Assembly: GCA_017418765.1 (NCBI GenBank)
Contig: JAFOMV010000006.1
Coordinates: 1 to 19,621, forward strand
DNA: 19,621 bases
DNA from: Ruminococcus sp.
Lineage (GTDB): Bacteria; Bacillota_A; Clostridia; Oscillospirales; Ruminococcaceae
Direction of reading: 5' to 3'
Shown here piece after piece: positions 7,414 to 14,843 of this stretch. Under the pieces are notes generated by a model. The model saw nothing but the letters and a program-made list of their open reading frames with translations, had not been told where the DNA came from and did not search any database. A program made the position numbers and the translations under genes. Each line of letters starts with the position of its first letter. The stretch's first letter is position 1.

Positions 7414-8346
7414 ATGATACCGATCCGTTTGGAATATCCTGAAGATTTTCTGAAGGATGAAATAATATCAGATTACCAGGTGTCTTCACAGATGAAGGAG
7501 ATATGGGCAATAGAATTAGACCTGCTTGAACGCATTGACGAGATATGCTCAGAGCATAACATCAGATATTATGCCAGCGGCGGTACACTTCTTGGCGCTG
7601 TGAGACATAAAGGCTTCATCCCCTGGGATGATGATATAGATATTGCAATGCCCCGTGAGGATTACAAGCGCTTCTGTGCTTTGGCAGACAAATTCAGCGA
7701 TCCGTATGAACTTCAGTTTTACGGAAAGACCGAAGGATACTTCACAGGTCACGCTCAGCTCAGAAACAGGAACACAGTTGCCGTACTTAGATCTGCGTGC
7801 GATAAGTATTACCGTATACCATACAATCAGGGTATATTTGTTGATATTTTTCCGCTGGATGCAATTCCGGATAATGAAGAACTGCGTGTAAAGCAGGCAG
7901 AAACGGTCAAGAAATACCGCAGCGCAGCAATAAAGCTTTACCGTGTAACAGAGGGCTATATCCCGGAAAAAGCAACGATAAAAAGAAAGATACTCCATGC
8001 GGTTTGCTCACTGCTGCCTGAGAGATTCTCATATCGCCATTATTATGAAATGTTCTTAAAGGAATGTGAAAGATATAATGGTACAAAAACAGAGTATGTC
8101 ACTATGCTGAGTTTTATGCCTGATAATATGAAGCTCAAAATAAAAAGCGAGTATCTTGGGCATCCCGTAAGAGTGCCATTTGAGTTTACTACTATTCAGA
8201 CAGAAGAAAACTCTGACGCTGTATTAAGAGTACAGTACGGTGATTATACGGTACCTGTCAAGGGCGGCTGTTATCATGGCGGTGTTATATTTGATACGAA
8301 TGTACCGTATGAAACATGGAAAAAGCAGGGTCACTCTGTAAAGTGA
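7414..8346 (+). CDS. LicD-family phosphotransferase (second of two)
   Basis: 310 residues. The LicD signature is intact: GGTLLGAVR at 56-64, HKGFIPW at 65-71 and the metal-binding DDDID at 72-76, then MPREDYKRF. The N-terminus is about 20 residues longer than in the first LicD of the cluster, the middle is longer, and the two proteins are clearly divergent outside the core, so they are probably not functionally redundant. The C-terminus is GGCYHGGVIF, with paired Cys-His. AAAGGAAGGA precedes the start, which is one base after the flippase stop. Two distinct LicD enzymes fed by one cytidylyltransferase suggest two successive, or two differently placed, phospho-alcohol additions. Confidence 0.87.
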   Translation: MIPIRLEYPEDFLKDEIISDYQVSSQMKEIWAIELDLLERIDEICSEHNIRYYASGGTLLGAVRHKGFIPWDDDIDIAMPREDYKRFCALADKFSDPYELQFYGKTEGYFTGHAQLRNRNTVAVLRSACDKYYRIPYNQGIFVDIFPLDAIPDNEELRVKQAETVKKYRSAAIKLYRVTEGYIPEKATIKRKILHAVCSLLPERFSYRHYYEMFLKECERYNGTKTEYVTMLSFMPDNMKLKIKSEYLGHPVRVPFEFTTIQTEENSDAVLRVQYGDYTVPVKGGCYHGGVIFDTNVPYETWKKQGHSVK

Positions 8347-8370
8347 TCGGCGGTTGAGAGGTGAAGCAAT

Positions 8371-9432
8371 ATGAATATAGCTCAGATCAAAGACAGCGTT
8401 CTGAGGGAAGACCTTGAATGGCTGAGTAAGTGCAGCATACCTTTTGAAGAATTGAAAGGATGCACTATAATTGTGACAGGTGCAACAGGTCTTGTCGGAT
8501 CTCAGACAGTCAGAGCGCTTTCCTTTGTAAACGATACACATGACTTGGGTATGCGTATAATAGCATCAGTCAGAGACAGAAAAAAAGCAGAGCAGATATT
8601 CGGCAATGATGATATCGAGTATCTGATCGGTGATGTCACAAAGCCGCTTAGCGTAGATGGCAAGGTTGACCATATTATCCATGCGGCAAGTATCACATCT
8701 TCAAAAACTATGGTATCAAAGCCTGTTGAAACTATAGAAACGGCTGTTGAGGGCACAAGAAATCTTCTTGAACTGGCAAAGGAAAAAAATGTAAAGAGTT
8801 TTTTGTATATATCATCAATGGAAGTATACGGATCATTTGCTGCTGAAAAATACGTATCAGAAGAAGATATGGGGTATATAGACCCCCTTGCTGTACGAAG
8901 CAACTATCCGCTTTGCAAACGCCTTTGCGAAAATATGTGCATAGCATATGCCGAAGAATTTGGTATACCTGTAAAGATCGCAAGGCTTTCACAGACATTC
9001 GGTGCAGGCATACTCCCCGGTGAAAACAGGGTATTTGCTCAGTTTGCACGCAGTGCCATCAGCGGAACAGATATAGTCCTGCATACAAAGGGCTTGTCTG
9101 AGGGAAATTATTGCTATACAAGAGATACTGTTGCGGCCCTGATCTTACTTATGCTCAGAGGCAAGGACAGGGAAGCATATAATGTGTCAAATGAGGAATG
9201 TCATACTACTATCGCTGATATGGCGAAAATGGTAGCTGATGTGATAGCAGAAGGCAGTATAAAGGTAATATTTGATATTCCTGAGGGGAATACCTATGGC
9301 TATGCCGCAGATACAAAAATGAAGCTGAATACATCGAAAATCAAAGAACTTGGCTGGAAACCTTCTGTTGGCCTTACAGAAGCGTATAGACGACTGATGA
9401 AAAGCATGAAGGAAAGCGAGAATGGTGTATGA
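8371..9432 (+). CDS. NAD-dependent epimerase/dehydratase (extended SDR)
   Basis: 353 residues. It is an extended short-chain dehydrogenase, the class that epimerises, dehydrates, decarboxylates or reduces nucleotide sugars using bound NAD(P). The Rossmann glycine motif TGATGLVG is at 36-43, the catalytic serine is in YISSMEVYG (146-154), and the Tyr/Lys pair is Y179-P-L-C-K183. A 30-residue leader before the first beta strand is longer than in most sugar epimerases. The gene is placed between the second LicD and an acyltransferase, and the next gene overlaps its end by 11 bp. Substrate is unknown: a UDP-sugar is most likely, though a role in making the alditol donor (TarJ-like reduction) is a possibility suggested only by context. 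Confidence 0.84.
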   Translation: MNIAQIKDSVLREDLEWLSKCSIPFEELKGCTIIVTGATGLVGSQTVRALSFVNDTHDLGMRIIASVRDRKKAEQIFGNDDIEYLIGDVTKPLSVDGKVDHIIHAASITSSKTMVSKPVETIETAVEGTRNLLELAKEKNVKSFLYISSMEVYGSFAAEKYVSEEDMGYIDPLAVRSNYPLCKRLCENMCIAYAEEFGIPVKIARLSQTFGAGILPGENRVFAQFARSAISGTDIVLHTKGLSEGNYCYTRDTVAALILLMLRGKDREAYNVSNEECHTTIADMAKMVADVIAEGSIKVIFDIPEGNTYGYAADTKMKLNTSKIKELGWKPSVGLTEAYRRLMKSMKESENGV

Positions 9433-10477
9433 TATGAAAAAACGTGATATCGGTATTGACTGCTTAAAGGGATTTGCCACACTTCTTGTTGTTCTTGGAC
9501 ATATCATTGACGGATATAAAAATGCAGGAGAATTCCCTGATAAAATGGGCTTGATGTCAGCAGGATATAAAATAATATATGCTTTTCATATGCCGCTGTT
9601 TTTTATGATAAGCGGATATGTTTTTCAGATGGCATATTTCAAAGATGGAAAGGCAAAGCCGGGTCTGAAATACCAAAAGCTTAACATAGTTGTATTGTTT
9701 TTTGAATTCGGTATACTCTTTGGACTTTTCAAAGTATTATGCGGCAGATTCACAAATGCAGATGTTACACTTCTTGATGTAGCTCTTATATGGCTAAAGC
9801 CTATATCGCCTTATTGGTATCTGTATTTACTTTTCTTCTATTACATCATCTTTTCTTCTTCGTTATTCCAGGCAAAACGCAGCAGTGCCGTGATAGGGGC
9901 AGTGTGTCTGATATTAAGTCTGCTCAGCAGCTTTATCCCTTCTCAGATAGGTGCCTATTTTGAGATAAAACATTTCCTGTATCATCTCACATTTTTCTGG
10001 TTCGGCATTATGCTTCAGCGTGGTGAATTTAATAAATTCAAAAGTTTATCTGTTGGTATAGCAGGTGCAGTCATTGCTGTGGTACTCATGATAGCCCTGC
10101 GAAATAAAGCATCATCTTATCAGTATATACCGGGTGCCAATATTATTATCGCTTATGGCATATCGCTGTTTTTATATGATATCTTTCATACTTTCTTCAA
10201 CAAGGAAGCAGCTCTGCGGACTAATGCGCTGAGCTTCATCGGAAGGTATTCGCTGGAGATATATGTGCTTCACTGTATCTTTACAGCCGGAAACAGAGTC
10301 ATACTTCCTAAAATGCATATTCACGGTTTCTGGCTCTCTATTGTTTGTAATATGGTGATAAGTACGGCTGTTCCGATAATTATCGCATTGGTATGCAAAA
10401 AGCTTAATATCCACAAGCAGATCTTTCAGCCTGTAAAATACCTGAAAGAGAAAAAGCAGATCTCCACTGGAGACTGA
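9422..10477 (+). CDS. Acyltransferase-3 family membrane protein A
   Basis: 351 residues, with about 10 transmembrane helices. These integral membrane enzymes (OafA/WecH type) O-acylate exported or lipid-linked glycans, commonly with acetyl groups from acetyl-CoA. Visible motifs are GIDCLKGFATLLVVLGH with the conserved His27, and FHMPLFFMISGY at 55-66. The C-terminus is basic. ATG 9422 is supported by AAGGA at 9409-9413 (8 nt away) and overlaps the upstream stop by 11 bp. ATG 9434, giving MKKRDIG, is an acceptable alternative. Donor and acceptor are not deducible. Confidence 0.87.
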   Translation: MVYDMKKRDIGIDCLKGFATLLVVLGHIIDGYKNAGEFPDKMGLMSAGYKIIYAFHMPLFFMISGYVFQMAYFKDGKAKPGLKYQKLNIVVLFFEFGILFGLFKVLCGRFTNADVTLLDVALIWLKPISPYWYLYLLFFYYIIFSSSLFQAKRSSAVIGAVCLILSLLSSFIPSQIGAYFEIKHFLYHLTFFWFGIMLQRGEFNKFKSLSVGIAGAVIAVVLMIALRNKASSYQYIPGANIIIAYGISLFLYDIFHTFFNKEAALRTNALSFIGRYSLEIYVLHCIFTAGNRVILPKMHIHGFWLSIVCNMVISTAVPIIIALVCKKLNIHKQIFQPVKYLKEKKQISTGD

Positions 10478-10569
10478 AAAAATTGAAAGGAAATAAGGTT
10501 TGTAATACTGCCATATAGTCATCTTTAGATCAAACAACATTACATCAGCAAACGATTATAACATAAATT
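10478..10569 (+). other. Spacer with an orphan ribosome-binding site
   Basis: This 92-nt gap begins with GAAAGGA (10485-10491), but no usable start follows: TTG 10500 is at once stopped by TAA, and no ATG occurs until 10570. In turn ATG 10570 has no Shine-Dalgarno. The 14-mer AAATTGAAAGGAAA (10480-10493) recurs at 11558-11571 as the ribosome site of glf. Confidence 0.6.
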
Positions 10570-11564
10570 ATGAGCACAAATAAAAGAATACAATGGGTAG
10601 ATATGGCTAAGGGACTTGCTATTATTTTAGTGATAGTCGGCCATACTATCGGAAATCCTATAATACGTGGGTTAATTTTTCTTTCCATATGCCGCTGTTT
10701 TTTATTCTCAGCGGATATACATCAAAATGTCCTGAGAATAAAACAGCCTGGCAAGTAAAAACTAAAAGCGGCGTACAGCACCTGCTTTTGCCGGCATATA
10801 TAATATATGTAATACGGATCGTACTTCTTGTGCTGATCAGGGATAAAAAGGTCAGTGCAGTGGGATGTCTCCTGTCTATGCTCTTTGCAAGCGGAGATAA
10901 AACGGTGATTGCCGGTATTGAGATACCTGAATTCGGCATGATGTGGTTTCTTGTAGTGCTGTTTGGGATGAAATGCTTATACGAAGCGATATCATTGCTG
11001 ACAGGGAATAAGTATATGTTTATTATTTCCCTTATTGTAAGCACGTGCGGCGTATTGATCGGATCGATCTTATTCCTGCCGTTTTCATTTGATCTGATAA
11101 TGTCAACGATGCTGTTTTTCTGCATAGGTCAGAAGCTGAGATCATTTGAGCTAAGCAGCAGTCCGATACTGAAGCTGCTGATCTCAGGGGCGGTATGGTC
11201 AGGTCTGTTCGTACTGATCTTTGCCATATCGGATCATTATCTTGAACTGGCTATGAGGAGGTATCCACTTTACCCGTTATGTTATGTAATGGCAGTATCG
11301 GGATGTTTGACTGTTTTTATAGTCATGATCAAGCTGGAAAAAATAAAAGTTATAACAGCGGTGCTGTCATGGTTTGGAAAGAATTCCATTTATATGTTCA
11401 TTGTTCATGCATTTGATATGCTATGGCTTGACCTGTTAAAGAGGATATCAGACGATCCCCCTGTTCTTTCTGTCATAAGAACGGCAGTTGATGTGATAGT
11501 GCTGATAGTGTATGTAAAAGTCATAAAAATGATAAAGTCAGATAAAAAAGTAAAATCAAATTGA
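10570..11564 (+). pseudogene. Frameshifted acyltransferase-3 family gene B
   Basis: Two frames together encode one acyltransferase-3 protein. The first (10570 onward) gives MSTNKRIQWVDMAKGLAIIL then VIVGHTIGNPIIRGLIF, with the conserved His25. It then runs into nonsense and stops at 10758. The second frame, open by 10689, begins with the family motif HMPLFFILSGYT and continues through about nine hydrophobic helices to 11564. Reading one extra T in the T5 run at 10676-10680 (ATTTTTCTTTCC) restores ...IFSFHMPLFFILSGY..., giving a normal 331-residue protein. ATG 10570 also lacks a ribosome site. It may be a true pseudogene, a phase-variable or slippage-expressed gene, or a sequencing error in a homopolymer. 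The downstream fragment alone lacks the catalytic His and should be inactive. Confidence 0.8.
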
Positions 11565-11577
11565 AAGGAAAATAATT

Positions 11578-12690
11578 ATGTACGATTACCTTATAGTCGG
11601 CTCCGGCTTATACGGAGCAGTATTTGCTCATGAAGCAAAGAAAGCAGGAAAAAAAGTTCTTGTTATCGATAAGCGTCCTAATATTGCAGGCAACGTTTAT
11701 ACACAGGAGACAGAGGGCATAAATGTTCATGTTTACGGTGCTCATATCTTCCACACTAACAACAAGGAAGTATGGAACTATGTAACACAGTTTGCTGAGT
11801 TCAACCGTTTCACAAACTCACCTGTAGCTAACTATAAGGGCGAGCTTTATTCTCTGCCTTTCAATATGTATACCTTCAACAAGATGTGGGGCGTGGTAAC
11901 TCCTGAAGAAGCTGCTGCAAAGATAGAAGAACAGCGCAGGGAGATCACAGGTGAGCCTAAGAATCTTGAAGAACAGGCTATCTCACTGGTCGGACGTGAC
12001 ATCTATGAAAAGCTTATCAAGGGCTACACAGAAAAGCAGTGGGGACGTGACTGTAAGGAGCTCCCATCATTCATTATCAAGAGACTTCCTGTACGTCTTA
12101 CATTCGATAACAACTACTTCAACGCTCTCTATCAGGGTATCCCTGTAGGCGGCTATACTCAGATGGTAGCAAATATGCTTGAGGGTATCGAAGTACGTCT
12201 TAATACAGATTATCTTGCAAACAAAGCTGAGCTTGATGCTCTTGCTGAAAAGGTGGTATACACAGGCGCTATCGATGCATACTTCGATTTCAAGCTTGGC
12301 ACTCTGGAGTACAGAAGTGTGCGCTTTGACACAGAGCTTCTTGACAAGCCTAACTTCCAGGGAAATGCCGCTGTGAATTACACAGACAGAGAAACTCCCT
12401 GGACACGTATCATTGAGCATAAGTGGTTTGAATTCGGCAAGGATAAGAACGGCAATGACCTTCCTAAGACGGTCATCAGCCGTGAGTACAGCTCTGAGTG
12501 GAAGCCGGGCGATGAGCCTTACTATCCTGTTAACGATGAGAAGAACGGTGCTCTGTATGCTGAGTATAAGAAGCTTGCCGAGAGCGAAAAGAACGTTATC
12601 TTCGGCGGCCGTCTTGGTGAATACAAGTATTATGATATGGACACAGTTATTGCAGCTGCACTTGAACTGTGCAAAAAAGAGCTGAAGTAA
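11578..12690 (+). CDS. glf: UDP-galactopyranose mutase
   Basis: 370 residues, full length. It converts UDP-galactopyranose to UDP-galactofuranose with reduced FAD, supplying Galf for cell-surface glycans. Evidence: FAD-binding GSGLYGA at 8-14, IDKRPNIAGNVY at 30-41, the family signature YGAHIFHT at 53-60, KGYTEKQWG at 148-156, the substrate-phosphate arginines expected in IKRLPVR (R169, R173), and GIPVGGYTQM. The start has GAAAGGA 9-11 nt upstream. Codon use is noticeably more biased toward AAC, TTC and CGT than in its neighbours, suggesting high expression or a different history. It ends the cluster, so the polymer probably contains Galf. The glycosyltransferase using Galf would be one of the two GT2 enzymes, or be encoded elsewhere. 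Confidence 0.97.
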   Translation: MYDYLIVGSGLYGAVFAHEAKKAGKKVLVIDKRPNIAGNVYTQETEGINVHVYGAHIFHTNNKEVWNYVTQFAEFNRFTNSPVANYKGELYSLPFNMYTFNKMWGVVTPEEAAAKIEEQRREITGEPKNLEEQAISLVGRDIYEKLIKGYTEKQWGRDCKELPSFIIKRLPVRLTFDNNYFNALYQGIPVGGYTQMVANMLEGIEVRLNTDYLANKAELDALAEKVVYTGAIDAYFDFKLGTLEYRSVRFDTELLDKPNFQGNAAVNYTDRETPWTRIIEHKWFEFGKDKNGNDLPKTVISREYSSEWKPGDEPYYPVNDEKNGALYAEYKKLAESEKNVIFGGRLGEYKYYDMDTVIAAALELCKKELK

Positions 12691-12717
12691 GAATAGTGCG
12701 AAACATCTGATTTTTAC

Positions 12718-12746
12718 TTGACTTTCAGCAGAGATTATAGTATAAT
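12718..12746 (+). promoter_or_regulatory. Sigma-A promoter of the UDPGP-family gene
   Basis: TTGACT (12718-12723) and TATAAT (12741-12746) are separated by 17 bp in the glf-UDPGP gap. Transcription should start near 12752, at the base of the hairpin 12748-12784. This makes the next gene a separate transcription unit. Confidence 0.7.
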
Positions 12747-12747
12747 T

Positions 12748-12784
12748 AAATGAACGGTACGTGTTTATCATGCGCCGTTCATTT
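12748..12784 (+). promoter_or_regulatory. Hairpin at the expected 5' end of the UDPGP-gene transcript
   Basis: A perfect 10-bp inverted repeat, AAATGAACGG (12748-12757) with CCGTTCATTT (12775-12784), encloses 17 nt. The following bases, TGCATATG, lack a T run, so termination of glf here would be weak. Its position just after the promoter's -10 suggests a 5' stabilising stem or an operator. It could also serve as glf's terminator. Confidence 0.45.
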
Positions 12785-12814
12785 TGCATATGCAGATGTA
12801 TCGAAGGAGGTTAT

Positions 12815-14029
12815 ATGAAGCATAAAATTTCAGAAATGCTTAATATGCTTGAGCAGGAGCATATTGTAAAGCATTTGCAGTCACTAAGTGATGAGGAACA
12901 GCTTAAAATGGTCTCACATATCGAATCGCTTGACCTTTCTGTTCTTAATGCAGGAGATGTCGAGGAAAAAAGAGGCAAGTTTGAACCGCTTCACGCAGCT
13001 ACTCTTTCTGATATCGCTCAGAATCGTGAGCATTATACAAACCGAGGCTTGGAAGCTATAAGAGAGGGCAAGGTAGGTGCTGTTCTGCTGGCAGGAGGTC
13101 AGGGAAGCCGACTTGGTTTCGATCATCCAAAGGGAATGTTCAATATAGGTGAAAATAAGGAACTCTATATATTTGAATGTCTTATAAACAATCTGCTTGA
13201 CGTTGTAAAACAGGCAGGAGCATGGGTACCGCTGTTTATTATGACAAGTGCTGATAACAACAAGGAGACCCGTGAATTCTTTGAGGCGCATAACTATTTC
13301 GGATACAGCGGTGATAATGTATGGTTCTTTATACAGGAACAGCTGCCTACAGTTGATACGGAAGGAAAGCTCATGCTTTCAGGCAAAGGCAGGATATCTA
13401 TGGCACCTAACGGCAACGGCGGATGGTATGCCTCTATGGCTAAGACAGGTATGCTGAAGATCGTTCAGAAAGCAAAGATAGAATGGCTGAATGTATTCGC
13501 TGTTGATAATGTATTGCAGAGGATAGCAGACCCTTGCTTTATCGGTGCGGTTATTGAATCAGGCAAGGTTTCGGGAGCTAAAGTAGTTGCTAAAGCTGCC
13601 CCTGAGGAAAAAGTTGGTGTACTGTGCCTGGAGGATGGAAAGCCTTCAATAGTTGAATACTATGAAATGACGGACGAGATGATACATCGCCGTGAATCTG
13701 ATGGAACACTTTCATACAACTACGGAGTTATACTCAATTATCTGTTCCGTGTGGACAAGCTGAACAATACGCTGTCTGTAAAGCTTCCGCTTCATCGTGC
13801 TTTCAAAAAGCTGAAGTATATGAACAGCAAGGGAGAGGTAATAACTCCCGATGAGCCTAACGGATACAAGTTTGAGACTCTTGCACTTGATATGGTAAAG
13901 CTTCAGGACAACTGCCTTGCTTATGAGGTAGACAGAAGCAGAGAATTTGCACCTGTAAAAAATAAAACAGGAGTAGATTCGGTAGACACTGCCCGTGAAC
14001 TTTTAAAGGCAAACGGCGTAGAAATATGA
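12815..14029 (+). CDS. UDPGP-family nucleotidyltransferase (UDP-sugar pyrophosphorylase)
   Basis: 404 residues from ATG 12815, fixed by AAGGAGG at 12804-12810. Longer starts lie upstream of this site and inside the leader hairpin. The family makes UDP-sugars from UTP and a sugar 1-phosphate. A helical N-terminus (about 1-80) is followed by the nucleotide-binding LAGGQGSRLG at 92-101 with PKG at 105-107. MAPNGNGGWY lies at 196-205, resembling the uridine/substrate loop of eukaryotic-type UDP-GlcNAc pyrophosphorylases (UAP/AGX). Whether it prefers GlcNAc-1-P, Glc-1-P or Gal-1-P cannot be told. It sits right after glf with its own promoter and terminator, so it may supply a UDP-sugar precursor to the cluster and to peptidoglycan. 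Confidence 0.87.
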   Translation: MKHKISEMLNMLEQEHIVKHLQSLSDEEQLKMVSHIESLDLSVLNAGDVEEKRGKFEPLHAATLSDIAQNREHYTNRGLEAIREGKVGAVLLAGGQGSRLGFDHPKGMFNIGENKELYIFECLINNLLDVVKQAGAWVPLFIMTSADNNKETREFFEAHNYFGYSGDNVWFFIQEQLPTVDTEGKLMLSGKGRISMAPNGNGGWYASMAKTGMLKIVQKAKIEWLNVFAVDNVLQRIADPCFIGAVIESGKVSGAKVVAKAAPEEKVGVLCLEDGKPSIVEYYEMTDEMIHRRESDGTLSYNYGVILNYLFRVDKLNNTLSVKLPLHRAFKKLKYMNSKGEVITPDEPNGYKFETLALDMVKLQDNCLAYEVDRSREFAPVKNKTGVDSVDTARELLKANGVEI

Positions 14030-14053
14030 GGCGTAAATGAATAAAGAGCATCG

Positions 14054-14090
14054 ATGGGGGCATCCTGATTGTGAGGGTGTCTCCATTTTT
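14054..14090 (+). terminator. Intrinsic terminator of the UDPGP-family gene
   Basis: A 12-bp stem (14054-14065 with 14075-14086, three G-U pairs) closes a 9-nt loop and is followed by a T run (TTTTTAT at 14086-14092). It lies 25 bp after the stop at 14029. Confidence 0.8.
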
Positions 14091-14207
14091 ATATCAGGCA
14101 GCATAGTATGAGATGTATTAAATTGACCATGAAACGGTCTAAAATATACAAATGGTAAATTTGGGGAATATAATCTCAAATTGTATACAAAAATTTCTTA
14201 AAACCTA

Positions 14208-14236
14208 TTGACTTTTTGTAAAAACTGGTGTATTAT
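14208..14236 (+). promoter_or_regulatory. Promoter of the 125-residue orphan gene
   Basis: TTGACT (14208-14213) and TATTAT (14231-14236) are spaced by 17 bp. A perfect TATAAT at 14238-14243 also occurs, but its spacing to this -35 is too long. Transcription would start about 40 bp before the gene at 14284. Confidence 0.58.
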
Positions 14237-14283
14237 ATATAATCATATACCGTTAAAAATTAAAGAAAAGAGGTTGATTTAAA

Positions 14284-14661
14284 ATGAATAAAATGAACAA
14301 TTTTGAGGTACTCACCATGATAGGTACTATGATCGACAGTCTGAATTTTGAAAACAGCATGGCAGAGTCTATGCACTGGCATGTTACTGACAACGGAGCT
14401 ATTGTTTATACAATGGACAGGGAACAGACAAAGAGATTCATTGAACCACTGCTTGACAGCGATGAGTCTTATGAATACGAAAAGGCTGCACTTGTTTTTG
14501 AAGATATTGAAAGAGGATATGAGATAACAAGGGTAATACTCGATTCAGGTGATGAGTATGAGCTGGATGAAGCTATACACAATATCTACTATGGTGATGT
14601 GCTGAATGCATATTACAGCCTGTGTACTTCACTGGTATGCGTTGTAAGCGAAACTGTATAA
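14284..14661 (+). CDS. Acidic conserved-looking hypothetical protein
   Basis: 125 residues starting MNKMNNFEVLTMIGTMIDSL. AAAAGAGG at 14266-14273 is 10 nt upstream of the ATG. It is strongly acidic, with runs such as LDSDESYEYEK and ILDSGDEYELDEA, and has no clear membrane helix, signal peptide or metal motif. The N-terminal third is amphipathic and the C-terminal end is apolar with two cysteines (YYSLCTSLVCVV). I recognise no family. It has its own promoter and is bracketed by terminators on both sides, so it is monocistronic and unlikely to be part of the glycopolymer pathway. Real coding is supported by the expression signals and even codon use. Confidence 0.72.
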   Translation: MNKMNNFEVLTMIGTMIDSLNFENSMAESMHWHVTDNGAIVYTMDREQTKRFIEPLLDSDESYEYEKAALVFEDIERGYEITRVILDSGDEYELDEAIHNIYYGDVLNAYYSLCTSLVCVVSETV

Positions 14662-14758
14662 GCGATACTGCAAGGTATTTTCTGTAATAACGCATGAAAA
14701 GCTGATCGCATTTTTATACTGATCTGCTGACATTTAGAGTATCAGAATTATCAAAATT

Positions 14759-14814
14759 TAAGGCAGTACCTTACATGGCCGTAAGTCGGTCTTTGTAAGG
14801 TACTGCCTTATTAT
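14759..14814. terminator. Strong bidirectional terminator between convergent genes
   Basis: A perfect 16-bp inverted repeat (14759-14774 with 14795-14810) encloses a 20-nt loop that can itself pair (GGCCG with CGGTC, one G-U). It is followed by TTATTTAT on the + strand and by TAAATTTTGATAATT on the - strand. It lies between the + strand orphan gene and the - strand phosphatase and can stop both transcripts. Confidence 0.85.
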
Positions 14815-14843
14815 TTATGAGAGCATAAGCGGCTCTGTATCAG

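Noticed and set aside
12761..12814. N-terminal extension of the UDPGP-family protein to ATG 12761
   Set aside because: The extension would start inside the leader hairpin almost at the transcription start, lacks a ribosome site, and adds a Cys/Arg-rich stretch foreign to the family; ATG 12815 has AAGGAGG.
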